A stretch of 64,000 nucleotides of DNA from CATOSP01 sp965204715. GTDB taxonomy: Bacteria; Chloroflexota; Dehalococcoidia; Lucifugimonadales; UBA3495. The notes under the pieces were generated by a model. It saw nothing but the letters and a program-made list of their open reading frames with translations. It was not told where the DNA came from and did not search any database. Numbering within the stretch: position 1 is the stretch's first letter; each line of letters starts with the position of its first letter. Of this stretch, positions 9,186 through 17,904 are shown piece after piece. The position numbers and the translations under genes are program-made. The stretch lies in assembly GCA_965204715.1 (NCBI GenBank), contig OZ242009.1, forward strand, positions 744,001 through 808,000, given 5' to 3'.

Positions 9186-9869
9186 TCAGGTGCGGCTGGC
9201 CTGGGGGGTCAGCACCACGACACGCAAGTCGTCGGGCAGGTTGGACGGAGTGACGACCAGCCTCGCTTGGGGGTCAACGCTGCCCATCCCCATGTGGCGG
9301 ACAAAGGACTCCATCGGGTCCGCCTGTGTAACGGCGGAGTCTGCCGGAACGTCCGGGGCGTCGGATGTATCTTCTGAAGGATGACTCAGTCCCATAGGTA
9401 TGACAATCCTGGGCGACAGGTCCTGCATGGTCTGGCGCACTTGTTCAATGCCCATGCTGCCGCCCAGTCCAGCGGGAACGATGAGCACGTCGATTGGGGA
9501 GAGTTCGTCGACCTGGGCAGGGACGAGCGGGACTTCGACATTCCCAAGGTGGCCGATGGTGACGCCGCCGATCTCGATGGCAAAGGCAATGCTGCGCTGT
9601 TCCTGGGGCGCGTCCGGCGGCAGTGGAGTCATTACACCGCGAACCGCAATCCCCTGGTACTCATATTCACCCGGAGAGTCGAATACTCTTGGATCGCCGT
9701 TGACGCTCTGCCAGTCGCTATGGTTGGGATTGCGGCTACTGACGGTAACGACGGTGGCTGGAATGGCATCACGACGCGCGGCCACCGCGCCGGGGAAGGG
9801 GTCGGTGACCACCACCATGTCGTCTGAACGCAGCCGAAAACATGCGTTGCCTAACCATGTGATGTCCAT
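9186..9869 (-). CDS. Metallo-beta-lactamase-fold hydrolase, UlaG-like
   Basis: The 227-residue protein starts MDITWLGNACFRLRSDD, the typical opening of UlaG-type MBL-fold proteins, and continues with VVVTDPFPG, SSRNPNHSDW, SPGEYEYQGIAVRG and TIGHLGNVEVPL. It is a short, divergent member: the classic HxHxDH metal motif is reduced to NPNHSDW, so metal binding and activity are uncertain. The ATG at 9869 is favoured because GGGAGGAG precedes it. It lies convergent with the secreted-protein gene and divergent from the gene at 10124; no pathway is implied by its neighbours. Confidence 0.75.
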   Translation of the reverse strand: MDITWLGNACFRLRSDDMVVVTDPFPGAVAARRDAIPATVVTVSSRNPNHSDWQSVNGDPRVFDSPGEYEYQGIAVRGVMTPLPPDAPQEQRSIAFAIEIGGVTIGHLGNVEVPLVPAQVDELSPIDVLIVPAGLGGSMGIEQVRQTMQDLSPRIVIPMGLSHPSEDTSDAPDVPADSAVTQADPMESFVRHMGMGSVDPQARLVVTPSNLPDDLRVVVLTPQASRT

Positions 9870-10123
9870 CCGCTCCTCCCATCCCTGAAAACCCGCGCAA
9901 CGTTGCCCAGCAGTGAGCGTGTGTTTCAGCACTATCCTGACGGGATAGTAGTATAATAAGGGACGGATACAGGGTCAACGAATAGCGGCCCCGGATAGAT
10001 GGTGTTGCCCGCTGGAGGAATTCAGGCCAGTCCGATTGCCGAGATGCTGCCACTTATGGATTCACAGTCCCGGAAATCGTCATCATGTGACGGAAAGCCG
10101 ACGCGCCGGGAGCCGCGCAGTTG

Positions 10124-10861
10124 ATGCACGGCAACCCTGATACAACCGTCCTGCCGGAAAAGTCGCTGGCGGAGGGGGAACCGGAAGCGATGCTTCACCT
10201 GCAGGATGCGCTGCGCTCCGGTGCGTGTTGGTACGAGGCGCTACTGGAAGCGATGGCGCTGTGGACGTTGCCGGAGGAGATATACCGGGACCGGGAGTAC
10301 CACTATCTGGTGCAAGGTGAAGCCTTTGATTGGCTTGTTCTGGCCGAGAGACTGTGCATCGGGCTGGAGTTTTTGGGCCTGGGACACCTCATCCCTGCTG
10401 AGGGGCGGGAAAGGTTGCTTTTCCACGGTCAACTGCCCGCGGAGTTGGGGACGGAACGGTTCCGGGAACTTCTGGGAGGAAGCAAGTATCCAGCCTACCT
10501 GAATTTCTGGTACGGGGTCGTGGTAGAGGAAGCGCTACAGTTGGCGGTGGAAGAGGACGTGCGCAAACGTCATCTCGCCAGATGCTACGCAGACAGCGAG
10601 GACCTGGTTGAGGAAGCGTTCACGCACCTCTACGGCGATACACGCTCCGTGCTGATTCAGGAGTTCCGTGCTCTGCATGGAGTAGGACAGGACCAGAAGT
10701 ACTCCCTGTCTGACGTAAAGCGTTTTACCTACTGGCTGTTCAAGCGCAGGGTGGACATGTGGGACCCTGCCAGGGTGGCCAGTGATACCAGGAAGGGTAT
10801 CCGGCGGTTGCAACAGTTGGAGCAGGTCCGGGACCCCGGGTTGGAATTCATTGAGGTGTGA
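10124..10861 (+). CDS. Conserved-looking hypothetical protein
   Basis: A 245-residue, Leu- and Glu-rich protein that looks all-helical, with no signal peptide or membrane segment. Aromatic-rich motifs such as YPAYLNFWYGVVVEEAL (near 135) and KRFTYWLFKRRVDMWDPARV (near 205) suggest a real conserved fold, but I do not recognise the family. Codon use resembles neighbouring housekeeping genes. The start is ATG 10124, or the adjacent TTG at 10121 which sits 8 bases after GGGAG. It precedes the S1-domain protein on the same strand, separated by about 130 bases. Confidence 0.6.
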   Translation: MHGNPDTTVLPEKSLAEGEPEAMLHLQDALRSGACWYEALLEAMALWTLPEEIYRDREYHYLVQGEAFDWLVLAERLCIGLEFLGLGHLIPAEGRERLLFHGQLPAELGTERFRELLGGSKYPAYLNFWYGVVVEEALQLAVEEDVRKRHLARCYADSEDLVEEAFTHLYGDTRSVLIQEFRALHGVGQDQKYSLSDVKRFTYWLFKRRVDMWDPARVASDTRKGIRRLQQLEQVRDPGLEFIEV

Positions 10862-10994
10862 TGTCCTCAAGTAGTGTCGCAGCAGCCTCAATCGTCAAGT
10901 CTGGACCTGCAAGGACAATGCCTGCGGGTCTGAGATCACGGTCCATTCCAGAAATTTCTCCCACGTTGTTTGTGTGCTAAGGAGCATTGCCGCT

Positions 10995-12089
10995 GTGCAG
11001 GATGTAGACGCCGGGACCCTTTCCCAGATGTCAGATATAACCGAGGAGGACCTGGCCCCAAGGGCCTACCGTCGTGGTGATATCGTTGAAGGCGAGGTGG
11101 TGCGCCGGGATGAAGAGGGGTTGGTAGTCAGCGTCGGCCAGAAAATGGAGGGCATGGTGCCCGCCCAGGAGATGCGGCTTCTCGACCCGGAAGAACGGCA
11201 GGGAGTCGTTCCCGGCCAGGGCATAACTGTTGCAATCCTGGGTGGCCGCGGACCCGATGGAATGCTTCTGCTATCGGTTGACCGCGCTTTGGAGGAGCAG
11301 CGTTGGCGGGAGCTCCAGCAATGCCTCGACGATGGGGAGATCGTGTCAGGCCGCGTCACGGGGCACAACCGGGGCGGGCTGGTGGTAGACTGGCACGGCA
11401 TTCGGGGTTTTGCCCCCTTCTCCCAGTTGGCCCCGACCCCAGGCGTTGACAGGGAGACGGCCGCGGCCGGACGGCTCGGCGAGGATGCAGAGTTCAACAT
11501 CCTGGAGATTGACCGGGATGCCAACCGCCTGATCTTTACGGAGCGCGCCATCTGGCAACAACGGCGCGCCAAGGCTCAGGAAGAAATGCTTGCCGGCCTG
11601 GAGGAAGGTCAGCGTCTCTCCGGCAAAGTTTCGTCTATCCGGGACTTCGGCGCATTCGTAAACGTAGGCGTGATGGACGGGTTGATCCCCATCTCCGAGC
11701 TTTCCTGGACGATGGTAGGTTCACCGTCGGAGGTCGTCAGCGTCGGCGACCCGGTTGAGGTTGAGGTGCTGAGGGTTGACCAAGAGAGGCAACGATTGAC
11801 GCTTAGCCTAAAGCGCACCCAGCCGGAACCCTGGGACACGGTCCACGAGCGATTCCAAGCTGGGCAGATCGTTGAGGGCATGGTGACAAACATCGTCCCC
11901 TTCGGCGCGTTTGTCAGACTGGAAGAGGGCATAGAGGGCTTGGTCCACATATCGGAGCTCTCCCCGAGGCGGGTGGAGAACCCAAGGGAATGCGTTTACC
12001 AGGGCCAGGAGATACGGGTCCTGATCCTGAACATCAACCAGTCCGTCCGCCGGATGAGCCTCAGCTACAAACAGGCTTTCGGTCTGTAA
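10995..12089 (+). CDS. S1 RNA-binding domain protein, ribosomal S1-like
   Basis: A 365-residue protein built from four S1 domains: about residues 26-95 (GDIVEGEVVRRDEEGLVVSV), 108-180 (GEIVSGRVTGHNRGGLVVDW), 196-267 (GQRLSGKVSSIRDFGAFVNV) and 284-356 (GQIVEGMVTNIVPFGAFVRL). Four-domain S1 proteins of this size act as ribosomal protein S1 in many non-proteobacterial lineages, helping mRNA bind the 30S subunit. The last two domains are closest to consensus, the first two more divergent, as usual. GTG 10995 is taken as start because AAGGAG lies 10 bases upstream; ATG 11028 is an alternative. Confidence 0.85.
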   Translation: MQDVDAGTLSQMSDITEEDLAPRAYRRGDIVEGEVVRRDEEGLVVSVGQKMEGMVPAQEMRLLDPEERQGVVPGQGITVAILGGRGPDGMLLLSVDRALEEQRWRELQQCLDDGEIVSGRVTGHNRGGLVVDWHGIRGFAPFSQLAPTPGVDRETAAAGRLGEDAEFNILEIDRDANRLIFTERAIWQQRRAKAQEEMLAGLEEGQRLSGKVSSIRDFGAFVNVGVMDGLIPISELSWTMVGSPSEVVSVGDPVEVEVLRVDQERQRLTLSLKRTQPEPWDTVHERFQAGQIVEGMVTNIVPFGAFVRLEEGIEGLVHISELSPRRVENPRECVYQGQEIRVLILNINQSVRRMSLSYKQAFGL

Positions 12090-12277
12090 GGGGATGCCAA
12101 GCTAATCCCACGCCAATCCGGCCGCCCCGGACTATCCACCGCCGCATCACACGTTCCCGGTGTCCCAGGGACGGCTCATGGACTCCCAGACCTGCCGGTG
12201 GTATATTTTCATCAAGGCGAAATTCGTAGCAGCCCCCATTACGCGGTTAAACCCTCAGAGTGTCGCAAGGAGCGCCC

Positions 12278-14983
12278 ATGACCGCCACGCCCTCCTCCCG
12301 GATTCCCAGCGCATACAGCCCGGCAGACGTAGAGCGCCGGGTCTACGACGAATGGCTGTCCAAAGGCTACTTCACGCCCGAGTTATCGCCGGATGCCGAG
12401 CCGTTCACAATCATCATGCCCCCTCCCAACGTTACCGGGGAGCTTCACCTTGGTCATGCCCTCACCGCGGCGCTGGAGGACATTCTGGCCCGGTGGCACC
12501 GGATGATGGGCCAGCCCACCCTCTGGCTGCCGGGGAAAGACCACGCAGGCATTGCCACCCAATGGGTTGTGGAGCGGCTGCTGGCCAGCGAGGGCACCAA
12601 CCGCCACGAGATCGGCAGGGAGAAGTTCGTAGAGCGCGTCTGGGAGTGGGTTGACGCCTACGGCAACACCATCGACGAACAGCACAAGCGGCTTGGCGCG
12701 TCCTGCGACTGGTCCCGCCTGCGCTTCACCCTGGACCCCAACCCGGTGACGGCAGTGCGGACCACTTTCGTTAACCTTTATAACAAGGGCCTGATCTACC
12801 GGCACCAGCGGATCATCAACTGGTGCCCGCGCTGCGCCACCGCCCTGTCCGACCTGGAAGTTGAGTACCAGGAGCAGGACGGTCGCCTCTACTATATCCG
12901 CTATCCCCTTGAAGACGGTCCGGACGGCGCCTGCATCACTGTGGCGACGACGAGGCCGGAGACAATGCTGGGGGACACCGGGGTTGCCGTACATCCCGAA
13001 GACGAACGCTACAAGGACCTGGTTGGCCGCCGGGCCGTTCTGCCGATAATGGGCCGCAGCATCCCGATAGTGGGCGACGAGAGCATAACCCCGGAGTTCG
13101 GCACCGGCGCGTTGAAAGTGACGCCGGGGCACGACCTCCTGGATTTCGAGATCGGGCAGCGGCACGGACTTGAAGCGGTAAACGTGGTCGGCTTCGACGG
13201 CAACATGACCGCCGAGGCGGGCAAGTATGAGGGTGTCGAGCGTTTCCAGGCGCGGGAGGAGGTGGCCGCCGAGCTCGAGTCCCTTGGCCTGCTGGAGCGT
13301 GTGGAGCAGCACGCCAACGCCGTCGGCACGTGCCAGCGTTGCTCAACGGTGGTGGAGCCGCTAATCAGCCTGCAATGGTTCGTGAATGTGGGCCGCCACG
13401 ATGAACCGGACAGCATCGCGGGCCGGGCTTACGCCGCGGTAGCCAACGGCGAGATCAACATCGTTCCCGAGCGTTTCACACGGGTATACCTCAACTGGCT
13501 GGAGAACATCCGCGACTGGTGCATCAGCCGCCAACTCTGGTGGGGACACCGCATTCCCATCTGGTACTGCGACGATTGCGGGGAGCAGACCGCCGCGTTG
13601 GAGGACCCATCCCAGTGCTCTCGCTGCGGCTCCGGCAAGATACACCAGGACCCGGACGTCCTGGATACATGGTTCAGTTCCGGCCTCTGGCCGCACTCCA
13701 CCCTGGGCTGGCCCTCCGACACTGAAGACTTGGACTACTTCTACCCCACCGCGGTGATGGAAACGGGGTACGACATCCTGTTCTTCTGGGTGGCCCGCAT
13801 GATCATGATGGGCCTGGAGAACACCGGCAAGGTTCCCTTCCGCACCGTGTTCCTCCACGGCATGGTCCGGGACGGCGCGGGGGCCAAGATGAGCAAGACC
13901 AGAGGGAATACGATGGACCCGCTGGACCTCATCAACCAGTATGGCACCGACGCCCTCCGGTTCGCACTGACCACCGGTACCGCGCCCGGCAATGACCTGC
14001 GCCTCACCGAGTCCAAGCTGGAGTCTGCACGCAACTTCGCCAACAAAGTCTGGAACGCGGCCCGGTTCGTGATGACCAGCGTCGAGGGACAGACCGGCAT
14101 GGGGCCGTGGGCCTCCGGGTACGCGCCGCAGCACCGGGAGGACCGCTGGATTGTGGGGCGTCTCAACCGCACTATCGAGAGTGTGAGCCGGTCCCTGGAG
14201 AATTTCGAGCTTGGCGAGGCCCAGCAGCAACTCTATGACTTCATCTGGAACGACTTCTGCGATTGGTACATCGAGATGGCCAAGATACGCATACGTTCCG
14301 GCGCTTCACCATCCCCGCTGACCACGCTGGCCCACGTGCTGGAGCGGACCCTGCGCCTGCTCCATCCCTTCATGCCATTCATAACAGAGGAAATCTGGCA
14401 GAACCTGGTCCGGCGTCTGCCGGCCGCGGAAGGCATAGCCCCCTCGATAATGGTCTCTCACTACCCGGTTGCCGATGCAGGCCAGGCCGATAGCCAGGCC
14501 GAGGGGGAGATCTCCCTGGTGATGCACACGGTAAGGGCGGTCAGAAACACCCGCGCACAGCTTCGCATCCCCGCCGGTCAATACCTGGAAGCCGTGGTCG
14601 AGGCCAACGGTCTCCAGACCGCCATCGAAGAGGAGGCGGAGGTCATCCGCAACCTCACCCGCATCGACCCCTTGAGCGTCGTCTCCGGCGGGACCGGCGG
14701 CGGGGGCCAGCCCAAGGGCATTACCCTAGTGGTCAACCCACTGGTGGTCAGACTGCCCCTGGAAGGTGTGGTGGACCTGCCCGCCGAGACGGAGCGGCTG
14801 CGCAAAGAACTGGCCGACTGCCAGCGCAACCTCGACCGGGTGGCGGCGCTGGTCTCCAAGCCGGAGTTCCTGGCCAAGGCACGGCCCGACGTGGTGGAAA
14901 CCGAGCAGGAACGGTTAAAGTCCCTCCAAGAGCGCAAGCAAAGGCTGGATGAAATTCTGGCACAGCTAAGTGACTCGTCGTAG
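12278..14983 (+). CDS. valS: Valyl-tRNA synthetase
   Basis: Valine-tRNA ligase charges tRNA-Val. The 901-residue class I enzyme has the HIGH-like motif HLGH near residue 57 after PPPNVTGEL, editing-domain motifs (TTRPETMLGDT, GTGALKVTPGHD), the LDTWFSSGLWPHSTLGWP block, and the KMSKS motif as KMSKTRGNTMDPLDL near 537. The C-terminal coiled-coil arm (LPAETERLRKELADCQRNL) is present. ATG 12278 follows AAGGAG by 5 bases. I looked for a T-box in the 188-base leader and saw none. Length is normal for the family. Confidence 0.97.
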   Translation: MTATPSSRIPSAYSPADVERRVYDEWLSKGYFTPELSPDAEPFTIIMPPPNVTGELHLGHALTAALEDILARWHRMMGQPTLWLPGKDHAGIATQWVVERLLASEGTNRHEIGREKFVERVWEWVDAYGNTIDEQHKRLGASCDWSRLRFTLDPNPVTAVRTTFVNLYNKGLIYRHQRIINWCPRCATALSDLEVEYQEQDGRLYYIRYPLEDGPDGACITVATTRPETMLGDTGVAVHPEDERYKDLVGRRAVLPIMGRSIPIVGDESITPEFGTGALKVTPGHDLLDFEIGQRHGLEAVNVVGFDGNMTAEAGKYEGVERFQAREEVAAELESLGLLERVEQHANAVGTCQRCSTVVEPLISLQWFVNVGRHDEPDSIAGRAYAAVANGEINIVPERFTRVYLNWLENIRDWCISRQLWWGHRIPIWYCDDCGEQTAALEDPSQCSRCGSGKIHQDPDVLDTWFSSGLWPHSTLGWPSDTEDLDYFYPTAVMETGYDILFFWVARMIMMGLENTGKVPFRTVFLHGMVRDGAGAKMSKTRGNTMDPLDLINQYGTDALRFALTTGTAPGNDLRLTESKLESARNFANKVWNAARFVMTSVEGQTGMGPWASGYAPQHREDRWIVGRLNRTIESVSRSLENFELGEAQQQLYDFIWNDFCDWYIEMAKIRIRSGASPSPLTTLAHVLERTLRLLHPFMPFITEEIWQNLVRRLPAAEGIAPSIMVSHYPVADAGQADSQAEGEISLVMHTVRAVRNTRAQLRIPAGQYLEAVVEANGLQTAIEEEAEVIRNLTRIDPLSVVSGGTGGGGQPKGITLVVNPLVVRLPLEGVVDLPAETERLRKELADCQRNLDRVAALVSKPEFLAKARPDVVETEQERLKSLQERKQRLDEILAQLSDSS

Positions 14984-15138
14984 GTCGCACAAAAGAGCCA
15001 AAATCTGAGGAGCAAAAGTCTAGGCAGATAAGGTTACGTGGAGACCGAATCCACATTGAGGGGCGCATGGATACTCAGTCTACTGAGGAAAAGCCTACGT
15101 CCATCGTACTTAAAGGGTAAGTCGGAAACGGTTGGACA

Positions 15139-15669
15139 ATGATGACAGCGCTGCCGGAACCTGGCGATTCCAGCGCCGGTGACCATGCGCAAATGGCCCG
15201 CCGGTTCCTGGAACACGCCAGAGCCGAGTTGCAGAAGGGCAACCGTCTCCAGGCATCGGAAAAGGTCTGGGGAGCAGCCGCGCACGCCCTGAAAGCCATA
15301 GCGGTGCAACGGGGCTGGCGTCACCGCTCACACTCGACCGTTTTTGACATTGGAGAGCATCTCGGCAGGGAGTTCGGCCGGGAAGAGCGGTTTGGGATAT
15401 ATTTGGATAGAGCCGATGCCATGCACACTAACTTCTACCAGAACAACCGGAATGAAGGGGCTATCCGGTTGGCGTTAGCAGACGTAGAGCAGTTTGTGGA
15501 CGAGTTGGATGAAATCAGGGTGTCACCTCCCCGGCCCTTTACGGTAAGGGACAACGACGACCGCCTGCGGTTGGGGCATCTTCTGGGACTGCGCGGCGGA
15601 GACCGTCCCCCGATAGGCGGCTATTCCCCGGTCGGATACAGTCAAACGCGCCCGGAAGAGACCCCCTGA
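15139..15669 (+). CDS. PaREP1/HEPN-like helical protein
   Basis: This 176-residue protein contains a segment typical of the PaREP1/PaREP8 (HEPN-type) helical family: ARAELQKGNRLQASEKVWGA followed by AAHALKAIAVQRGW near residues 27-66, then an acidic helical region with NFYQNN near 100. HEPN folds are often RNases or nucleotidyltransferase partners, but no partner gene is adjacent and the usual Rx4-6H catalytic motif is not clearly placed. The last 40 residues are Pro/Gly-rich and likely disordered. It lies between valS and aroE on the same strand; the start is one of two consecutive ATGs at 15139/15142 with a weak ribosome site. Confidence 0.6.
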   Translation: MMTALPEPGDSSAGDHAQMARRFLEHARAELQKGNRLQASEKVWGAAAHALKAIAVQRGWRHRSHSTVFDIGEHLGREFGREERFGIYLDRADAMHTNFYQNNRNEGAIRLALADVEQFVDELDEIRVSPPRPFTVRDNDDRLRLGHLLGLRGGDRPPIGGYSPVGYSQTRPEETP

Positions 15670-15693
15670 CTGTGAAGGCTCGTCGGGAGATGT

Positions 15694-16551
15694 ATGAATA
15701 CCAGCCTCGGCATCATTGGCTACCCCATAGGCCACTCGATTTCCCCTGTGTTCCAGCAGGCGGCCTTGGATCACCTCAGCATCGACGCCAACTATCTGGC
15801 CCACCAAGTTGCTCCGGAAGAAGTGGCCGAGTTCGTGAATGGGCTGCGTTCTCCGGGAGTCCTTGGCATCAACGTCACCGTACCTCACAAGGAGGCGGTG
15901 ATTCCCCACCTGGACGAGGTGGACGAGTGGGCCTCCAGCGCCGGGGCAGTCAACACCATCGTCAACCGGAGCGGGCGTCTCACTGGACACAACACCGACG
16001 GCTCCGGTTTCCTGCGATCGCTGCGGGAGGCAGCCGGGTTTGATCCTGCCGGGAAGAGGGTCCTGGTGCTGGGCGCAGGCGGCGCGGCCCGGGGCGTGGT
16101 GTTGGCCCTTGTCCGGCAGCAGGTAGGACACCTGACCATCGCCAACCGCACACTGGAACGAGCGCAACGGTTGGCGGAGTTGGCCAGGAGCGGCGGCGTA
16201 GAAGCAGGCGCCGCCGGGCTATTGGGTAGTGAAGTGGGAGACGCGGCGGGACCGGCAGACCTGATAGTCAATTGCACCACGATAGGCATGTCTCACGGCC
16301 CTGATGAGCAGGGTTCACCTCTCTCCCGAGAGCAGATACCCCCAACCGCACTGGTCAATGACCTGGTATATAATCCGCTGGAAACGCCCCTGCTGCGCGA
16401 GGCTGCTGCTGCGGGAGCGTCGCGCCTCGGGGGAATTCACATGTTGGTGTACCAGGGCGCGGATTCTTTCGAGATGTGGACCGGGCAACCCGCTCCGGTG
16501 GAGGTAATGCTGGAAGCGGCGACCAGGGCGATGGCTGCCCGTTCAAGCTAG
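15694..16551 (+). CDS. aroE: Shikimate dehydrogenase
   Basis: AroE reduces 3-dehydroshikimate to shikimate with NADPH in aromatic amino-acid synthesis. The 285-residue protein shows the substrate site GYPIGHSISPVF, NVTVPHKEAV (with catalytic Lys), GAVNTIVNRSGRLTGHNTDG (with catalytic Asp), the NADP loop VLGAGGAARGVVLAL, the IANRT motif, and the C-terminal GGIHMLVYQGADSFEMWTG. It is followed 57 bases later by aroC, so two shikimate-pathway genes are adjacent and probably co-transcribed. ATG 15694 follows GGGAG. Confidence 0.96.
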   Translation: MNTSLGIIGYPIGHSISPVFQQAALDHLSIDANYLAHQVAPEEVAEFVNGLRSPGVLGINVTVPHKEAVIPHLDEVDEWASSAGAVNTIVNRSGRLTGHNTDGSGFLRSLREAAGFDPAGKRVLVLGAGGAARGVVLALVRQQVGHLTIANRTLERAQRLAELARSGGVEAGAAGLLGSEVGDAAGPADLIVNCTTIGMSHGPDEQGSPLSREQIPPTALVNDLVYNPLETPLLREAAAAGASRLGGIHMLVYQGADSFEMWTGQPAPVEVMLEAATRAMAARSS

Positions 16552-16608
16552 AACTCTGGCAACCGTATCCGAAATTCCGTCTCCCAATAGTCTTTTGGAG
16601 AGCAAACC

Positions 16609-17790
16609 ATGATTCGTTGGTTTACGGCTGGGGAATCTCATGGCCAGGGCCTGGTGATAATCGTCGAGGGTGTTCCGGCGGCCCTGCCAATAAGCGAGGA
16701 CTATATCGGGGCACAGTTGGCGCGGCGTCAGAGGGGTTATGGGCGTGGCGGACGGATGCTCATCGAGCAAGACTGGGCCAAGATCATCTCCGGCGTGCGC
16801 CACGGCCACACCCTGGGCAGTCCCATCGGCATGACAATCGAGAACAAGGACTGGGCCAACTGGCAAGAGGCGATGGCAGTCGAGTATGTGGAGAACCCTT
16901 CCCAAGAGGGCCGGAACCAGCGGGTTACCCGTATTCGCCCCGGCCACGCCGACCTGCCCGGCACGATGAAGTACGGGTTCAGCGACGTGCGCAACTCGCT
17001 GGAGCGGGCCAGCGCCCGGGAGACCGCCGCCAGGGTGGCCGCGGGATCCATTTCCATGCGCCTGCTGGAGGAATTTGGCATCAAATTGCACAGCCACGCC
17101 ATATCCATCGGGCCAGTCTGGGCTGATCCCTCCGAACCCATCGACTGGGACGCAGTGGAAGAATCACCGGTGCGGTGCGCCGACCCCGAAGCGGCAACCC
17201 TCATGATGGAAGAGATCGACGCGGCGAAGGAAGCCGGGGACACCGTCGGCGGCACCGTTGAAGTGGTGGCCGAGAACGTGCCCATTGGCCTTGGCTCCCA
17301 CGTTCACTGGGACCGGAAGATCGACGCCCGCATTGCTCAGGCGCTTATGTCAATCAACGCAGTCAAGGCCGTGTCTATCGGGCCGGGTTGGGAGGCCATA
17401 GGACGCCGGGGATCGGAGTTTCAGGACGTGATCGAGCCGGTCACCAACCCCAACAACCCCTGGCAACGCGCGACCAACCGCTCCGGGGGGACGGAGGGCG
17501 GGATGACCAGCGGAACTCCCCTAGTGGCCAGATTTGCCATCAAGCCCATCGCCACCCTGCGCAACCCACTGCCTTCGGTGGACCTGGACACCGGGGAGCC
17601 GGTGCAAGCACACTTCGAGCGTTCCGACGTCTGCCAGGTCCCGCCTGCAGGGGTCATAGGCGAGACAATGGTGGCCATGGTACTGGCCGACGCTTTCATG
17701 GAAAAGTTCGGCGGCGACTCGATACCGGAGACCCGCCGCAACTACGAGGGTTACATGAAAACGGTCGGCCCCCGGAAGATTTACCACTAA
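16609..17790 (+). CDS. aroC: Chorismate synthase
   Basis: AroC converts 5-enolpyruvylshikimate-3-phosphate to chorismate using reduced FMN. The 393-residue protein has the signature blocks FTAGESHGQGLVIIVEGVPA at the N-terminus, RRQRGYGRGGRM, the RPGHADLPGTMKYG region, the RASARETAARVAAG block near residue 128 and RSGGTEGGMTSGTPL near 295. It is downstream of aroE, and a strong terminator 67 bases after its stop ends the pair. Length and motifs are normal. Confidence 0.97.
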   Translation: MIRWFTAGESHGQGLVIIVEGVPAALPISEDYIGAQLARRQRGYGRGGRMLIEQDWAKIISGVRHGHTLGSPIGMTIENKDWANWQEAMAVEYVENPSQEGRNQRVTRIRPGHADLPGTMKYGFSDVRNSLERASARETAARVAAGSISMRLLEEFGIKLHSHAISIGPVWADPSEPIDWDAVEESPVRCADPEAATLMMEEIDAAKEAGDTVGGTVEVVAENVPIGLGSHVHWDRKIDARIAQALMSINAVKAVSIGPGWEAIGRRGSEFQDVIEPVTNPNNPWQRATNRSGGTEGGMTSGTPLVARFAIKPIATLRNPLPSVDLDTGEPVQAHFERSDVCQVPPAGVIGETMVAMVLADAFMEKFGGDSIPETRRNYEGYMKTVGPRKIYH

Positions 17791-17856
17791 CCGGAGAATT
17801 CCACCGGAGCGGCACTCCGACCGGCAGGTCATGGCGCCGGCATGCGGTTTACAAAG

Positions 17857-17886
17857 AAAAGCCCCCTTCGTGCAGGGGGCTTTTCA
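17857..17886 (+). terminator. Terminator between aroC and convergent lipoprotein gene
   Basis: An 11-bp AAAAGCCCCCT/AGGGGGCTTTT stem with a 6-base loop. A-run on one side and T-run on the other make it usable from both strands, fitting its place between converging genes. Confidence 0.88.
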
Positions 17887-17904
17887 AGTACGTCCTAAAG
17901 ACAT

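Noticed and set aside
12090..12277. Possible T-box leader before valS
   Set aside because: No AGGGTGG-type T-box sequence or specifier-loop structure was found.
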